This document shows positions 39,465 through 51,476 of a stretch of 64,000 bases of DNA, in pieces. Origin of the DNA: Endomychus coccineus (Eukaryota; Arthropoda; Insecta; Coleoptera; Endomychidae); NCBI GenBank assembly GCA_958510875.1, contig OY294069.1, forward strand, positions 175,194,868-175,258,867. The letters run 5' to 3'. A model generated the notes under the pieces. It was not told where the DNA came from. It saw only the letters and a program-made list of their open reading frames with translations, and ran no database searches. The stretch's first letter is position 1; every line of letters starts with the position of its first letter. A program made the position numbers and the translations under genes.

Positions 39465-40205
39465 ATAACTGTGATTGTGATAAATTAAAGATATCTTATA
39501 AATGTAAATATCTTGGTCTAACAATATACTCACATCTGAAATGTAATAATCATATTGCAACATTATTCAGTAAAATACGTAAATTTGTTTATGTTTGTAA
39601 AGAAATAAGGTCATTTCTAAAAATAAATGAACTAAAAAATGTGTACTATTCTCTCACACAATCATTATTACAGTATGGTATAATAGGCTGGGGTGGAGCA
39701 CTCAAAAATTCACTGGAACCGTTCTTCAGAGTACAAAATAAAATTCCAAAAATTATGTTTAAAAAAAATCGAAACTTTTCTACTAAGCTTACTCTATGAA
39801 GAAACAAAATTTTGCAATACTAGATAGTTATATCTATAATAATAAAGATTCTTGACCCAGTATGAATTATATATACAATTAATTTTAATAAACCCTTTTT
39901 GACATAATAAGTCTTCTGATGATGGTCGTGAGACCGACACGTACGTAAAGACGAAAATTTAAAACAAAGTGTTAATGTGACCTATTTCCCGAGAATTGTT
40001 ATATCTAAATTATTTAAATACAATCTCACATACTCATCATACCAGAGAAAAATCAAACTCAGATTTAATAGTTCCCAAACCACATAAAACCATAGGTCAA
40101 ATTACTTAGCTCCACGATTTTTCTACGCCCTTCCTCAAAATATCCGAATATCAAGAAATGAAGAAAAAAATAAATCATTTAACAAACAACAATATTGCAC
40201 ATCTC
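39465..40205 (+). pseudogene. Non-LTR retrotransposon 3' fragment, copy 1
   Basis: YKCKYLGLTIYSHLKCNNHI, then VYYSLTQSLLQYGIIGWGGA and YLAPRFFYALPQNIRI are the C-terminal part of a LINE reverse transcriptase. A 161-bp insertion (39837-39997) interrupts it, and stops and frameshifts are present. Confidence 0.75.
39837..39997 (+). mobile_element. 161-bp hammerhead-bearing insertion with 10-bp TSD, copy 1
   Basis: GTTATATCTA at 39827-39836 and 39998-40007 is a perfect 10-bp target-site duplication. Without the insert the LINE frame can be followed across the site. The insert runs from TAATAATAAAGATTC to CCCGAGAATT and carries the family C hammerhead-like core (39911-39952). There GAAA has become GACA, so this copy is probably inactive. 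Confidence 0.85.
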
Positions 40206-41283
40206 CACAAATACTTTTAAATTTAAAGATATATGTAGACATATATATATATTATATATATGTTATGTGAATCAGGAAAGACCTTACTAGGCAACTTCGT
40301 CCTTAGAAAATTAAGTCTGTTAGAAAGAAGTTGGACAGCTTGAAGGGGTGCCCAGGCTCAGCTTGTCTAGTCTGCTTACCTGGTATTGGTCGTGATGAAA
40401 TAGCAAATGAAAGCCTCTATGAGAATCGACCATAGAAATATGAATAGAAAAGAAAGAGATTGCCCTACTTGCTACGATGTTCTAGAGAGGTCAATGAATT
40501 CCAAACAAGCGAATAGCTATCTTCTGAATAGAATCTAAAAGATAAATAGAATTATTATGATTATTATTGTGTTATCCGAGCCTACCTATATATATAATGG
40601 AGGAATCCTCCTATGAAAACAGTATTACCTATCCTAAATATTTAAAAATAAGTAACTTAGAAAGGATAAGAGAGACATCCTGTATATTCAAAGCGAGAAG
40701 TATAATAAACTACTGACAATCAGAGATATTGCTCCAAAAATAAAGGAATAAAATGAAGCAATTACGTAAAATACACATATATGGCGCAGCTATATGAAAC
40801 GTTCGTTCTAATTTGAGTCTACTATAAAATACTGGCTATTCTGGTAGAGCCGCGAGACTTTGGCTTGTTACCCCAGACACGGTCTAATCTGATAAGGTGG
40901 CTACCCTTTTCAATGTGACAGGTACCCGGATGGCCTCTATTAATATGCTACACAATGCCTATTCATATAAAGCTTTTGTTTTTGCGTTTCCTCGCTTAAT
41001 TTTATTCTCCATAAATTATCGCTTCCACCTGAAGTTCACAAGATAAAAAAAACTTTTAAACGTTTTTTTAAAAAGAAATGAACTAAATTTATTAATTGTT
41101 AAATTACGCCCTGTTTTATTTTCGTAGAAGAATAATTATGACGTTCTGTGAAAGATCGGAATTTTTGTAAATTTGTTCTCTTACATTTGTTTCCCGCTCT
41201 ATACGTAGTATATAGTATAAGAGAAGTATTGTTATCGGCCCAAAAAATAATTTTACACTAAAAAAATTGTCTAAAAACAGATG

Positions 41284-42024
41284 ATAACTGTGATTGTGAT
41301 AAATTAAAGATATCTTATAAATGTAAATATCTTGGTCTAACAATATACTCACATCTGAAATGTAATAATCATATTGCAACATTATTCAGTAAAATACGTA
41401 AATTTGTTTATGTTTGTAAAGAAATAAGGTCATTTCTAAAAATAAATGAACTAAAAAATGTGTACTATTCTCTCACACAATCATTATTACAGTATGGTAT
41501 AATAGGCTGGGGTGGAGCACTCAAAAATTCACTGGAACCGTTCTTCAGAGTACAAAATAAAATTCCAAAAATTATGTTTAAAAAAAATCGAAACTTTTCT
41601 ACTAAGCTTACTCTATGAAGAAACAAAATTTTGCAATACTAGATAGTTATATCTATAATAATAAAGATTCTTGACCCAGTATGAATTATATATACAATTA
41701 ATTTTAATAAACCCTTTTTGACATAATAAGTCTTCTGATGATGGTCGTGAGACCGACACGTACGTAAAGACGAAAATTTAAAACAAAGTGTTAATGTGAC
41801 CTATTTCCCGAGAATTGTTATATCTAAATTATTTAAATACAATCTCACATACTCATCATACCAGAGAAAAATCAAACTCAGATTTAATAGTTCCCAAACC
41901 ACATAAAACCATAGGTCAAATTACTTAGCTCCACGATTTTTCTACGCCCTTCCTCAAAATATCCGAATATCAAGAAATGAAGAAAAAAATAAATCATTTA
42001 ACAAACAACAATATTGCACATCTC
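41284..42024 (+). pseudogene. Non-LTR retrotransposon 3' fragment, copy 2, with the same insertion
   Basis: Duplicate of 39465-40205, including the 161-bp insertion at 41656-41816. The insertion and its TSD predate the duplication. Confidence 0.75.
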
Positions 42025-42056
42025 CACAAATACTTTTAAATTTAAAGATATATGTA

Positions 42057-42058
<2 letters not shown>

Positions 42059-42110
<52 letters not shown>
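42059..42110. repeat. (TA)n microsatellite
   Basis: About 25 TA units with no interruption. Confidence 0.95.
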
Positions 42111-42113
<3 letters not shown>

Positions 42114-42309
42114 TGTATTGGGTTGCCGGGATATACTCCGCGTTGTCGTAGATTGGTTTCGAAAGAAACCGTTGATATGACGACGTTTCGGCACAATCTC
42201 ATGTGCCATCTTCAGGTCTTCTCTTCAGGGCTGCTGCTCTGCTATCAACGGTTTCTTTCGAAACCAATCTACGACAACGCGGAGTATATCCCGGCAACCC
42301 AATACAGCA
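42111..42309. repeat. 67-bp-arm hairpin with a hammerhead-like loop (minus strand)
   Basis: The arms 42111-42177 and 42243-42309 are perfect complements by eye. The 65-bp loop on the minus strand contains CTGAAGA (42215-42209), a stem GGCAC/GTGCC, and GAAA (42189-42186), then ACGTCGTC. This is another PLE-like ribozyme core, again with one extra T before stem II. Confidence 0.7.
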
Positions 42310-42334
42310 TACAACGCCCGCGGAAACCTGAAGC

Positions 42335-42380
42335 AGAACATATATATATATATATATGTGTGTATATATACACACATGGA
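42335..42380. repeat. TA/TG microsatellite
   Basis: Alternating TA, TGTG and CACA runs form a small palindrome. Confidence 0.85.
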
Positions 42381-43514
42381 CATATCCTTCAGGCCTGTTC
42401 TTGGCAGATATTGTCCTTTTCCAATATATTGAAAGATTTTTTATATAATTAACATCGCTTTTTAAATTTTTAACACCCTGTAGATCGGAACGGAAGCACA
42501 AGTCCGTATAAAATGTTTTCATAAAAAGATATGAGGAATCAGACTGTTACATTTTTTAGACTACTTAGGAAACATCCTGTATAGTATGGTAATTTCGATT
42601 CGAAAAGTTTGTTATTTATGTATTCTATTGTGGATTGGTATGATTCAAATCGAGTAATATTTCATGCATTACCATAATAGCATGGGAATATAAATTTTGT
42701 TAATGCATTATATAATTCCCCAAATTATTAATTATCGGTGATAAATTCCCCATTCAGTGTTTATGAATATTAGAATCCAACAAAACATTGCAAACGACTG
42801 ACGTAATTCGATGGAGAGGACCTCTTTGTTAATCCATGAGGCTATTCTCATTGTATAATATTTTTTGGAGAATGGTAATATTACTAAACTGAAGTAAATA
42901 AGCACCAAAATAACCAGAATTTATTTAACGACCTATTGGATTGTAATAACTCACACTTACTAAATTTGCTTAATCGGTAACATCTGTATGATATTTCGAT
43001 GAATTCCTTTCCTTTTATCCAGTTTGATAAAATCACCTCGTTAACAAAATGCGTCACACTATTTTGTTTTTTAATATAGTGGAAATTTATTAAACAGTGG
43101 TTTCATTTTATAATTTGACATGAATTTTCATCAAACAATTTTCTAACAATATTTTGCTAAGGAAAGTAAATAATATATTTTGTACCATAGAATAAAGACA
43201 TAAATTATATCGTGACGTCACATCAATCACTTCACTTAAATCTTAAAGTAAGAATGTCAGACACTTCTGCAATTTAAATATATACGTGTGAGATATATTC
43301 ATAGCCATAAATACATGGATGTCCTTATGGTTTAATAAAATACCATAATTCCATTTGAAAAAATGAAGACATACGTCAGAAATACCACTCCAAACGGGGC
43401 CATCGCTCCCAAAAACAATACAGTTCCTATTTTTAACACTTCAAAGAGCCCTGCAAAATTTCAAATCCATACAATCAATAGGAACAGCGTAATCATCTCC
43501 ACAGTGGGTTATGC
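42381..43514. other. Intergenic DNA without identifiable feature
   Basis: AT-rich; no coding pattern found. Confidence 0.4.
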
Positions 43515-43562
43515 ACGCGCACACACACACATACACACACACACCACACATCATACACACTC
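43515..43562. repeat. (CA)n microsatellite
   Basis: Imperfect CA run with ATACAC interruptions. Confidence 0.9.
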
Positions 43563-43599
43563 AAGGCCTGCTATGAAGAAGACTCTCAGAATCACGAAT

Positions 43600-44860
43600 C
43601 CCTGAAACTACGACAACACGAGTCAAAGGGGAGCCTGGAAGAGAGCCACTAATTGCAGCTGGAGTGAGCTCTGAGATATGGTCAACAAAGACCCCTGGGG
43701 AAGACCGTATGAAACGGTAATGGTCAGGCTGAAAAGCTGCACTGCAGTTCCGCCATCCTGTTCAGTTTTGCTCAGAAGGATAGTAGCCAGCCTATTCCCA
43801 GAACAACTGTAACACACCCATTCCGTCGATATGCCGGCCACTCATCGCTTCGACGCCATGCCAATCTCGGAAGAAGAGTTGATGAAAGCCTGCAGCAACA
43901 TAGGTGATACCAAAGCTCCGGGTCCAGACTCTATACCAAACGTTGCCCTTGAAGCAGCCATCAAAGCACAGCCAGATATTTCCTGGAGACCTATAACGCG
44001 CGCCTTCGCGGAGGAGTTTTCCACGTAGTTGGAAGCAGAAGAAATTAGTTATTATTCTGAAGAGATGATCCATCATCCTACAGACCAATTTGTCTATTAT
44101 ACACAGTAGGAAAGGTGCTCGAGAGGATTATTAGCAACCGGATAGAGGAATTCAGTGAAGGTGCTCGGGGCCTTTCGGAAAACCAGCACGGATTTCGGAA
44201 GGAGAGGTCAACGGTGGGCGCCATTGACGTCGTCATAGCCACTGCTCTTGAGGACATCTAAGGGAAGCGTCGGGCCAAGAAGTACTGAGTCGTAGTCACC
44301 CTGGATGTGAAGAACGTGGAATCAGAGTACATTAAGCATGATCGCAAGCTACTTTGGCGAAAGGACATTGTTGTACAATTCGAACCCAAAGGCTACATCA
44401 CAGGCGTCACACAAGGCTCGGTACGTGGAACATCATGTACGATGTGGTGCTGATGTTACCCACAGTCACAGGGATAAAAACTGTTGGCTTCGTAGATGAT
44501 ATTGCTGTGGTTGTCATTGCCAAGTACTTGGAAAAAGTCACGCAGAAAGCGAACGAGGCTGTCCTCACAATCTGCCGGTGGCTCTCGGCGAATGACATGC
44601 TATTAGCAGACCATAAAACCGAAACAATACTGGTGAACACAAGTAAAACGGCAGACACTCACCGTTGGGGGCTGCGACATACCTTCGCAGCCATAATTGA
44701 GATACCTGGGAGTTCAGATAGATGCTAGGCTGCGGTTCGACGAACATCTGCGTGTGGTGAATACGGGAGCAGTTGCTGTGGTCAACGCACTGGCCAGAAT
44801 TGTGCCCAACATTGGAAAATGTGCAGATGCTTCATTGCATATTACCGTTGAAAATATTGT
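43600..44860 (+). pseudogene. R1/jockey-like LINE reverse transcriptase remnant
   Basis: Readable blocks in several frames: EEELMKACSNIGDTKAPGPD near 43880, GKVLERIISNRIEEFSEGAR near 44115, LSENQHGFRKERSTVGAIDV near 44180, FVDDIAVVV near 44495 (the catalytic xxDD box), RWLSANDMLLADHKTETILV near 44580, and YLGVQIDARLRFDEHL near 44705. The order is that of an R1-type reverse transcriptase. Deletions and stops make it inactive. Confidence 0.85.
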
Positions 44861-45500
44861 AATATAATATAATCGATTTTCATCTCTAAACATTAGAAAC
44901 AGTTGGGACATGATTCAATATCAAGTTTATGGATAAAGAGTGTCAGGAAATAATACGGAGGATAAGGGTTAATTTTATTTAATTTTCTCATAAACATACA
45001 ATACGAGTTAGCGCACTGATCTCATAAATAAATCAATCGCCAACAAAGCTTTGGTTTGCTTTTATTTTCATTTCCATTGTTCTGGTAGCACTGATTCATT
45101 AGAATCTAATAAGCTAAAATGTAGTTGTGTTTGTCAACTAAATGGAGCTACGTGATTGTCTGCCTGTGGATTTGATTAGGTTAGGACTCTCAACGGTTTA
45201 CCAATATTGGCAGACTTTTAATTATCCGCCATCCGGATCCGCGGCAAACAATTTTTTCAGTTCAGCTGGTTATCTGCTTTTGTTATGCGTTCTACGGAAT
45301 AGAATTCCACTCAATTATTTGCACAGCTAGAGCTAATTTTATAAGTGAATGGCTGATTTCGAAATATTCTAGTAAATGGAAAACCAAATAAATGAAAGCT
45401 GTGGGTATTCGTTGTTTTATTTGCAACGAAAAGCATTAATTTCTTTTGAACATAAATAGTTTTGAACCATTGGGATTAGGTATTATGTAGAATTTATTAG
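44861..45500. other. Intergenic DNA without identifiable feature
   Basis: Nothing supported here; one short ORF (45142-45330) has no recognisable content. Confidence 0.4.
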
Positions 45501-46760
45501 TACAGGGGTTCTTATTGTATTACTAGGAAATTATTAAAAAATCTTATTGATATAATAAAACCCTTATTACACTACCTTTTAACACTTATATTCTAATCGT
45601 AGTCTTTTCCAAAATTATTGTGAGTTTAATAATGCTTCGTAAATGATCGCCATTTTTCTCAATGCATTCTTCCAATTGATTAGTGAATTTTTGCATAACA
45701 TTTTGAAGAACGTGACATGGGATAAGCATCGATTTCATTTCTAATGTTTCATTTCGAATCTCTTAAGTTTCTGGGTTTATTCGCGAAAACTTTGAGCTTC
45801 AAATAGCCCCAAAGAAAATAATCCGAAGCTGCAAGGTCCGGAGATCTTGTTGGATATGGAATCGTACCATTCCTTGGAATGAGTCTATTTGGAAAGGTTC
45901 CTCTCAAAATGCCCATGCTTATTCCCCGATTTGCTGAACCCGGTAATGTCCTATTTCTCCTTCAATTTGAGGAGGTAAAAAGAATGTCTGCAGCATTTGA
46001 ACGTAGCCCACATCGGTAACGGTTACCGTCTGACCATTCTCTTAAAAAAAAAATCTAGACATCTAGACGATGAAATGGCATACCAAACAGTTACTTTAGG
46101 GCAATGTAAGCGTCACTGTTGAATTTCCCGAGGATTTGAGCCCAATAACGGCAATTTGGCTTATTTACATAGCCGTTGAGATAAAAAAATTGCCTCGTCA
46201 CTCATGAAAATGTTATTTTCGATACCTTGGTGTCAAGTGTGTTAATCTTGTCATGATCATTTGTTTCCAAAGCTATTGCGATCTTATATGGAAGAAAATT
46301 CATGCGTTTTAACATTCTTCTCGTGCTTCGTTCACTCAAACCAAGGACGGAAGCATGTTTAACAGACGGTTTTTTCTGATTAACAATAACTGTATTCTTA
46401 CCCTTTCTATGTTACGTTCATTGCAAGCAGTTCTTGATCTTCTACTTGACTTTTTGTCTACAACAGATCCCAGTTATCTCCATTTAATGCGTCAAGCCAA
46501 AATAGTCTTCGGCTGAGAACAGCGACGGCAATTAAAATGACGTCGAAAGCACCTTTGACCAGCGATTACTGTATTAAATTGAAGTTTCTGAACACAAAAG
46601 ACGATGTAGACCAACGCTCAATTTTGACAACTGTCAACAATTCTAACAAAATTTCCAAAGCCTACTTATCGATTTAAAACTATTTTCATTCAAAATAACC
46701 GAATCGTTTTTTTATTATTAATGAAATAAAATGGGTAATACATTTTTCCGAATCCTGTAT
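45501..46760 (-). mobile_element. Dead mariner-like transposon
   Basis: The ends TACAGGGGTTC..TGTATTAC (45501) and the complement of TACAGGATTC..TGTATTAC (46760) are weak inverted repeats with TA at both borders. The length of 1.26 kb is typical of mariner. Minus-strand transposase blocks: KVTVWYAIS near 46100 and PDLAASDYFLWGYLKLKVF near 45840-45780. Many stops and frameshifts. Confidence 0.75.
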
Positions 46761-47499
46761 TATAGTGTGATTAATTCGAAAGTCAACCTGGCAGCTGTGT
46801 CAGCATAAGACATAGAGTAGTAAAATACATTATTTATACTATTTTAATAAAATTTTAATGTAACATGGCGTATATCTTACCGTCTTTCATCAGCTGTTTC
46901 TTCATTTCCAATATATTTTCTGTTTCATGAACCATACATTCGAGCAGCAGAAGTGTCCGAAACCTATGTTACATACAAAAGTAAGGGAAGTCAGTGATCG
47001 ATTGATCACAGTTTATTCAAGAAACATTAGATTAAAATCCTTCGATTTCTTTGATGTTGAACAATACGCAAGATATTTATCGAACTGAGGCATTCCTAGA
47101 ATAATGAGCAAACGTTCTCTTGCGTTTCCCCGTCAAAATAAAAACGGCTTAGTGAGTAAATTCTTTCAATCGCATTACAAACGAACAAAAGCTCGAAAGA
47201 GTCCCTATCCACGTTTCAACTATAGAAATAAAATTAGCTTTATTTTTTTCGGCACACAATTAGTTAGGCAAGTTCGAATAAATTACAGCAGGCCATTTAC
47301 TGTTATTAATTCTCCTTGTTTTTCGCTCCGGTGGAAAACAGATACGAGAGACCGGACCTTTAACCGCCTCAGTCAGTGCGGTTTATACGGAGAATAATTA
47401 CATATGATCTCGATAGACTTCCTAATTCTTTACTGTATACAAATTATTTTTATTTTTTATTTATTTACTTACTCCTACATCCAACATACAACGAAAAGA
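46761..47499. other. Intergenic DNA
   Basis: A 97-codon ORF at 47104-47397 has no recognisable domain and I do not call it a gene. Confidence 0.35.
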
Positions 47500-47720
47500 T
47501 AAATTAAGTTGGGTAGCCTGAGAATGAAAGGGTTACCAGTTAAACCTCTTCTAATCTACCTAGAATCGTTCGAGCACTGACCATGGAAATATCTATAGAA
47601 AAGGGAGAAATCACTCACCTTTCTATGATGTTCTAGAGAGGTCAAAGAACTCGTAAGTGTGACATAACATAACCAACCAGACGATCAGGTTTTCTCCATA
47701 GAATCTGAGAACTTCAGCGG
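47500..47720. repeat. Dispersed repeat shared with the 38.6-kb duplication
   Basis: GATGTTCTAGAGAGGTCAA and nearby phrases match 38690-38880 and 40334-40524 in the same orientation. Probably a retroelement tail. Confidence 0.55.
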
Positions 47721-47849
47721 ATGTTTCGGAGTTGAACTGCACACACGAATGAGGACTTTATATTTATTCTTATTAGAAAAGTATCAATATACTGATGTAT
47801 CTTTTATAGTAATAAGTGTAATCTGTAATTTGGAAATGAATTTAAAAAA

Positions 47850-48890
47850 TCCATCCACATTCGCCTTTACGTACGTTTCGGTTTCACGACCATCATCAGA
47901 AGTCGTATCAACGTCTAGAATCAAGCACAAAGCGTCCTCATCACATTAATTTCAATTGTAACTGCCCACGTCGCCTAAACGAACAGAAACACCAGTAATC
48001 AAAATTGTGACACATTAATGTTTTAAGTATGTGAATATGTATCAAAAAGCCAGTGCATATCAATCTACTTCTAATATTCGAAGTCATCTCATGATTGAAT
48101 AAGACTGAAACCAAAGTGTAATACGAACAAGTATTCACTTTCGAGTCAGACGTTAAAGATTTATGTGGTAATAGGTAAAGGTTGTTAGACCTAACTAGAA
48201 ATATTGCTATTTCAGAATTCTACCTAAAATATACTTTTAACATTATAAAGACCCAAGTAGGAATTTGAAAGGGTCTTAATTAATTAAATTAGTATAAATT
48301 TGACTTGATGATTGAACGTTTGTTCTATGGTTGGTTCCTTCAATCAAAATATTAAAATTTTTGTAATCGAATCAAAACAATGTTTAATAAGGGCGGTGAA
48401 ATTTTCTAAGTTTTTGTTTCTAGTACTATACTTTAGACCCTACATTATTTTTTGAGAATATTGCTTAGAAATTCCTGTTAAAGTCCCATTTATATACAGT
48501 GTGGGTTTGTGTATCTTTAGATGTTAAAGGTTTTAGATTCGATAAACATTTCCCAACACATTTAGTAAGTTTATGCGCAACATTTATATCATACTTTTTC
48601 AACATTTCTTAATTTGTCTCCGGAATGAGTGGTAATGTTATAAAATCTGTATTACCGTTGATGTTATTTATATATGACTTTCAATCATAGATTTGTGTAT
48701 TCTTTCTTTAATGATGGGATTGGAAAATGTTTTTGGGTTTGGGGGTTCATTTCCAGTGTATTACGAACAATTTTCAAATCTTTGGGACGGTGCTCTGGGT
48801 TGAACAATTTAACAGCGCGATCTGTAAGGCTATTTATAACAACACTTTTTTATAACTTATTGTTGGTGTGTTGTAGTGATAATATATATT
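47850..48890 (-). pseudogene. Penelope-like element remnant, family C, ending in a hammerhead-like motif
   Basis: Minus-strand pieces: NEPPNPKTFSNPIIKERIHK near 48740, KKYDINVAHKLTKCVGKCL near 48590-48530, and TVYKWDF near 48505, the expected order for PLE sequence before GIY-YIG. About 600 bp further on the same strand comes a tail like that at 29.4 kb and a hammerhead-like core at 47905-47862. This links the family C tail to a PLE. Confidence 0.7.
47862..47905 (-). ncRNA. Hammerhead-like motif at the 3' end of the family C PLE
   Basis: CTGATGA, GGTC-GTGA-AACC, GAAA, ACGTACGT and A are present. Stem I is CGACTT against AAGGCG with one mismatch. Stem II has one G-T wobble-type change. Confidence 0.5.
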
Positions 48891-49094
48891 TGCAAGTATA
48901 AGTATTACAATTCAAAACAATATACATACCAAATAGCAAATATATAAATGTATCAGGTACATTTGTATGTGCTTATTTATACAAAGAATTAATATAATAA
49001 ATATAAAAATACTACTTTCTAAATATAACAGATACTTACATATAATGAGTTATTTAACAATGTATTGAAAACGGTAATTTTAAGTAATGTAAAT

Positions 49095-50781
49095 GGGCAA
49101 TTCTAAATTAAAGGAGACGGCAGAGGGGGGGGGGGGGTTGCAGAACTTGCTGGGGCAATTTTTTTCCGTTTCTACATCGTATTTGAACTCGTTTACCGGC
49201 ATTTAGAGATTAAAATATCTTTTAAAAAGTTTTTTATGAATTTTTCCAATTTTGTGGGTGGTTTTCCAACGAAAATGTCAAAAAACTGTTTTTAACCCCA
49301 GAAATCGATATTTTGAAGTCATTTCCGATCGGAAATTGGCCTCTGAATTCGAAAATGGTGTCATTGGCTGATTTTCGGCAAAACACCTTTTTTTTTGACG
49401 GCGTCATATCGGTGTAGCCAGCCATTTAAAAAAAAAAAATTTCAGCGAAATCTGCGTATTTTTACCTCAGCTTTACGAGCGAATAAGAATTCTTTTGACT
49501 AAATAGGTTTTAGAGGTCGAAAAATTGAAAAAACTAGAAAAAACGACAAAAAACCGATATTACTGTACAAAAATCTGTCGTCATGTCGCTGACAAGTCTT
49601 TTTTTGGGACATATAACCTCGGAATCGGATTCAGCGGGAAATTTTACGATAAGAAAACAGTTCACGAACGTCATCCAACAGTTTAATATTTTGGTGCTTT
49701 GGAAAAGCAGTTTAAAAAAAAGCTTTTTCGTAGCTGCAAATCTAGAGACTTCGTTTTTTTGTAATGTTTGAAGTTTGTTTCTTAAAACTTTAAATCGACT
49801 AAAATCGTTATCAAAATGACTGATTTTGATGTAAAATTTCCCAAGCTATCTGATTCTGACAATTTTTCAATCCCACATGATGACCCAGAGCCACAAAATT
49901 ACTAAATTACACTAATTTACATTCGGTTTCGTTGTTTTGCCTCCTATTTTTGGCGCTTTGTTGAATTTTGGGGATTTTAGTCGATTTAAAGTTTTAAGAA
50001 ACAAACTTCAAACATTAAAAAAAAACTAAGTCTCTATATTTGCACCTACGGAAAAGCTTTTTTGAAACTGCTTTTCCAAAGTACCAAAATATTTAAAAAA
50101 ATAATGTTCTCCATCGAAAATTGTCCAAGGAATCCAAATATTCTACTTACGATTCTAAATTCTGCAACTTTGAGGTCGAAAAAGGTCAAAAACTGGAAGA
50201 AAACTACGTTTACTTGGTTTTTGGCGGAAAATTAATGGTATATATGGACGACAGATTTTTGTACAGTAATATCGTTTTTTTGTCGTTTTTTTTAATTTTT
50301 TTCAATTTTTCGACCTCTAAAACCCATTTAGGCAGAAGAATTCTTATTTGATCGTAAAGCTGAGGTAAAAACACGCAGATTTCGCTGAAAAAATTTTTTT
50401 TTTAAATGGCTGCTCACACCGATATGACGCCGTAAAAGAAAGGTATTTTGGCGAAAATCAGCCAATGGATAGAAAATGATGGATTATGGAAGGATACTGA
50501 CACCATTTTTGGATTCAGCTGCCAATTTTCGATCGGAAATGACTTCTTGGACGTATATTTACTATAAAATGTCGATTTCTGGGGTCAAAAACAGTTTTTT
50601 GGCATTTTCGTTGAAAAAAAAACAAAAAAATTGAAAAAACCCATAGAAAACTTTTTAAAGGGTATTTTAATCTCTAAATGCCGGTAAACGAGTTCAAATA
50701 CGATCTAGAAACGGAAGAAAATTGCCCCGCCAAAATCCGCAGACCCCCCCCTTGGCCGTCTCCTTTAATTTAGAATTGCCC
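49095..50781. mobile_element. Foldback element F7 (about 1.7 kb)
   Basis: The ends are GGGCAATTCTAAATTAAAGG and its complement at 50762-50781. The arms are about 650 bp with a poly-G tract near 49126. Both arms share GAAATTGGC..GAAAATGG and TAAATGGCTG segments. The loop holds a 29-codon ORF (49816-49905). Confidence 0.9.
49816..49905 (+). other. Short ORF in F7 loop
   Basis: MTDFDVKFPKLSDSDNFSIP then HDDPEPQNY and stop. Acidic and protein-like, too short to identify. It resembles the pattern of coding scraps in other foldback loops. Confidence 0.3.
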
Positions 50782-50953
50782 AAATACAAGTTTCGAAATA
50801 ATTCATAGTTATACTCAGATAGTGTTGTGATAAGTATATACGTTTAATCATCATAATTCCGGATAATGACAAAAAACAAAAAACGAAAAACAAAAACAAT
50901 CGATAGAATCAGAGAAATGTATGAATTTTATCCTTATTATTATGGTAGTGACA

Positions 50954-51229
50954 TTAGATATTTTTTATATCAATTTTGGAATATATATAATTTTTCGGAG
51001 TACTTAGTATGTAAGTTTTGCATAGTTTTTTGAATATAGGGAGAGAATTAGCTTGTTTTATATAGTTAGGTATCTTTTTGAAGATTTTTGGTCCCAAATA
51101 GTAATGGCTACATTGACCAATTGTCTTTCTCATGATTGAAACAGGTGAGCTATTTGAATTTCTTATATTATAACTATTTTCTTTTATCATTTTTCTATTT
51201 CCAGTGTACATATGAGTCGCCAAAATGAG
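50954..51229 (-). pseudogene. LINE C-terminal fragment
   Basis: YNIRNSNSSPVSIMRKTIGQ, then SHYYLGPKIFKKIPNYIKQA and FKKLCKTYILS match the typical end of CR1/jockey-like reverse transcriptase proteins. Confidence 0.65.
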
Positions 51230-51231
51230 AT

Positions 51232-51310
51232 AGTAATATCTGAAATAGGAGATCCCATTGCTGTACCGAATATTTGTCTACAATATTGCTCGCCATATTT
51301 CAAGAAATCC
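51232..51310 (-). pseudogene. PLE reverse-transcriptase scrap
   Basis: YCRQIFGTAMGSPIS on the minus strand is the conserved PLE reverse-transcriptase block ahead of the xxDD motif. Confidence 0.65.
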
Positions 51311-51328
51311 CGTTTTAGACATTGATAC

Positions 51329-51370
51329 GTCTTCTGATGATGGTCGCGAGACCCAAACGTACGTAAAAAC
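51329..51370 (+). ncRNA. Degenerate hammerhead-like motif
   Basis: Family C core with GAAA changed to CAAA and stem II loop GCGA. Stem I return is AAAAC. Probably inactive. Confidence 0.4.
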
Positions 51371-51476
51371 GAAAATATTAAGCATTAGTGTAAGTGTGAC
51401 CTATTTCCCGAGAATTTATATATAACTTAGTCACTCTAATACAGTTGTTTATAATGGACGAGTACAAAATTTTCGG

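Larger units (their letters stand above)
38619..42060. repeat. 1.64/1.8-kb direct tandem duplication
   Basis: The segment from ATGTGAATCAGGAAAGACC (38621) to the TA-rich end at about 40260 recurs from 40265 to about 42060. By eye the copies are essentially identical, apart from 175 bp present only in copy 2 (41020-41194). The extra piece is bounded by CGCT at both sides, and copy 1 keeps a single CGCT (39376-39379). This points to a microhomology deletion in copy 1. A TA microsatellite lies at the junction and at the far end. Confidence 0.95.

Noticed and set aside
39911..39952. Functional hammerhead in the 161-bp insertion
   Set aside because: The catalytic GAAA is GACA in both duplicated copies, so only the fold, not activity, is plausible.
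42199..42522. 107-codon minus-strand ORF and its neighbours across the TA/TG microsatellite
   Set aside because: They read through simple repeats and a hairpin, so the translations (IYIYIY) are meaningless.
47104..47397. 97-codon plus-strand ORF
   Set aside because: No domain, signal or repeat-family similarity, and the composition is consistent with chance.
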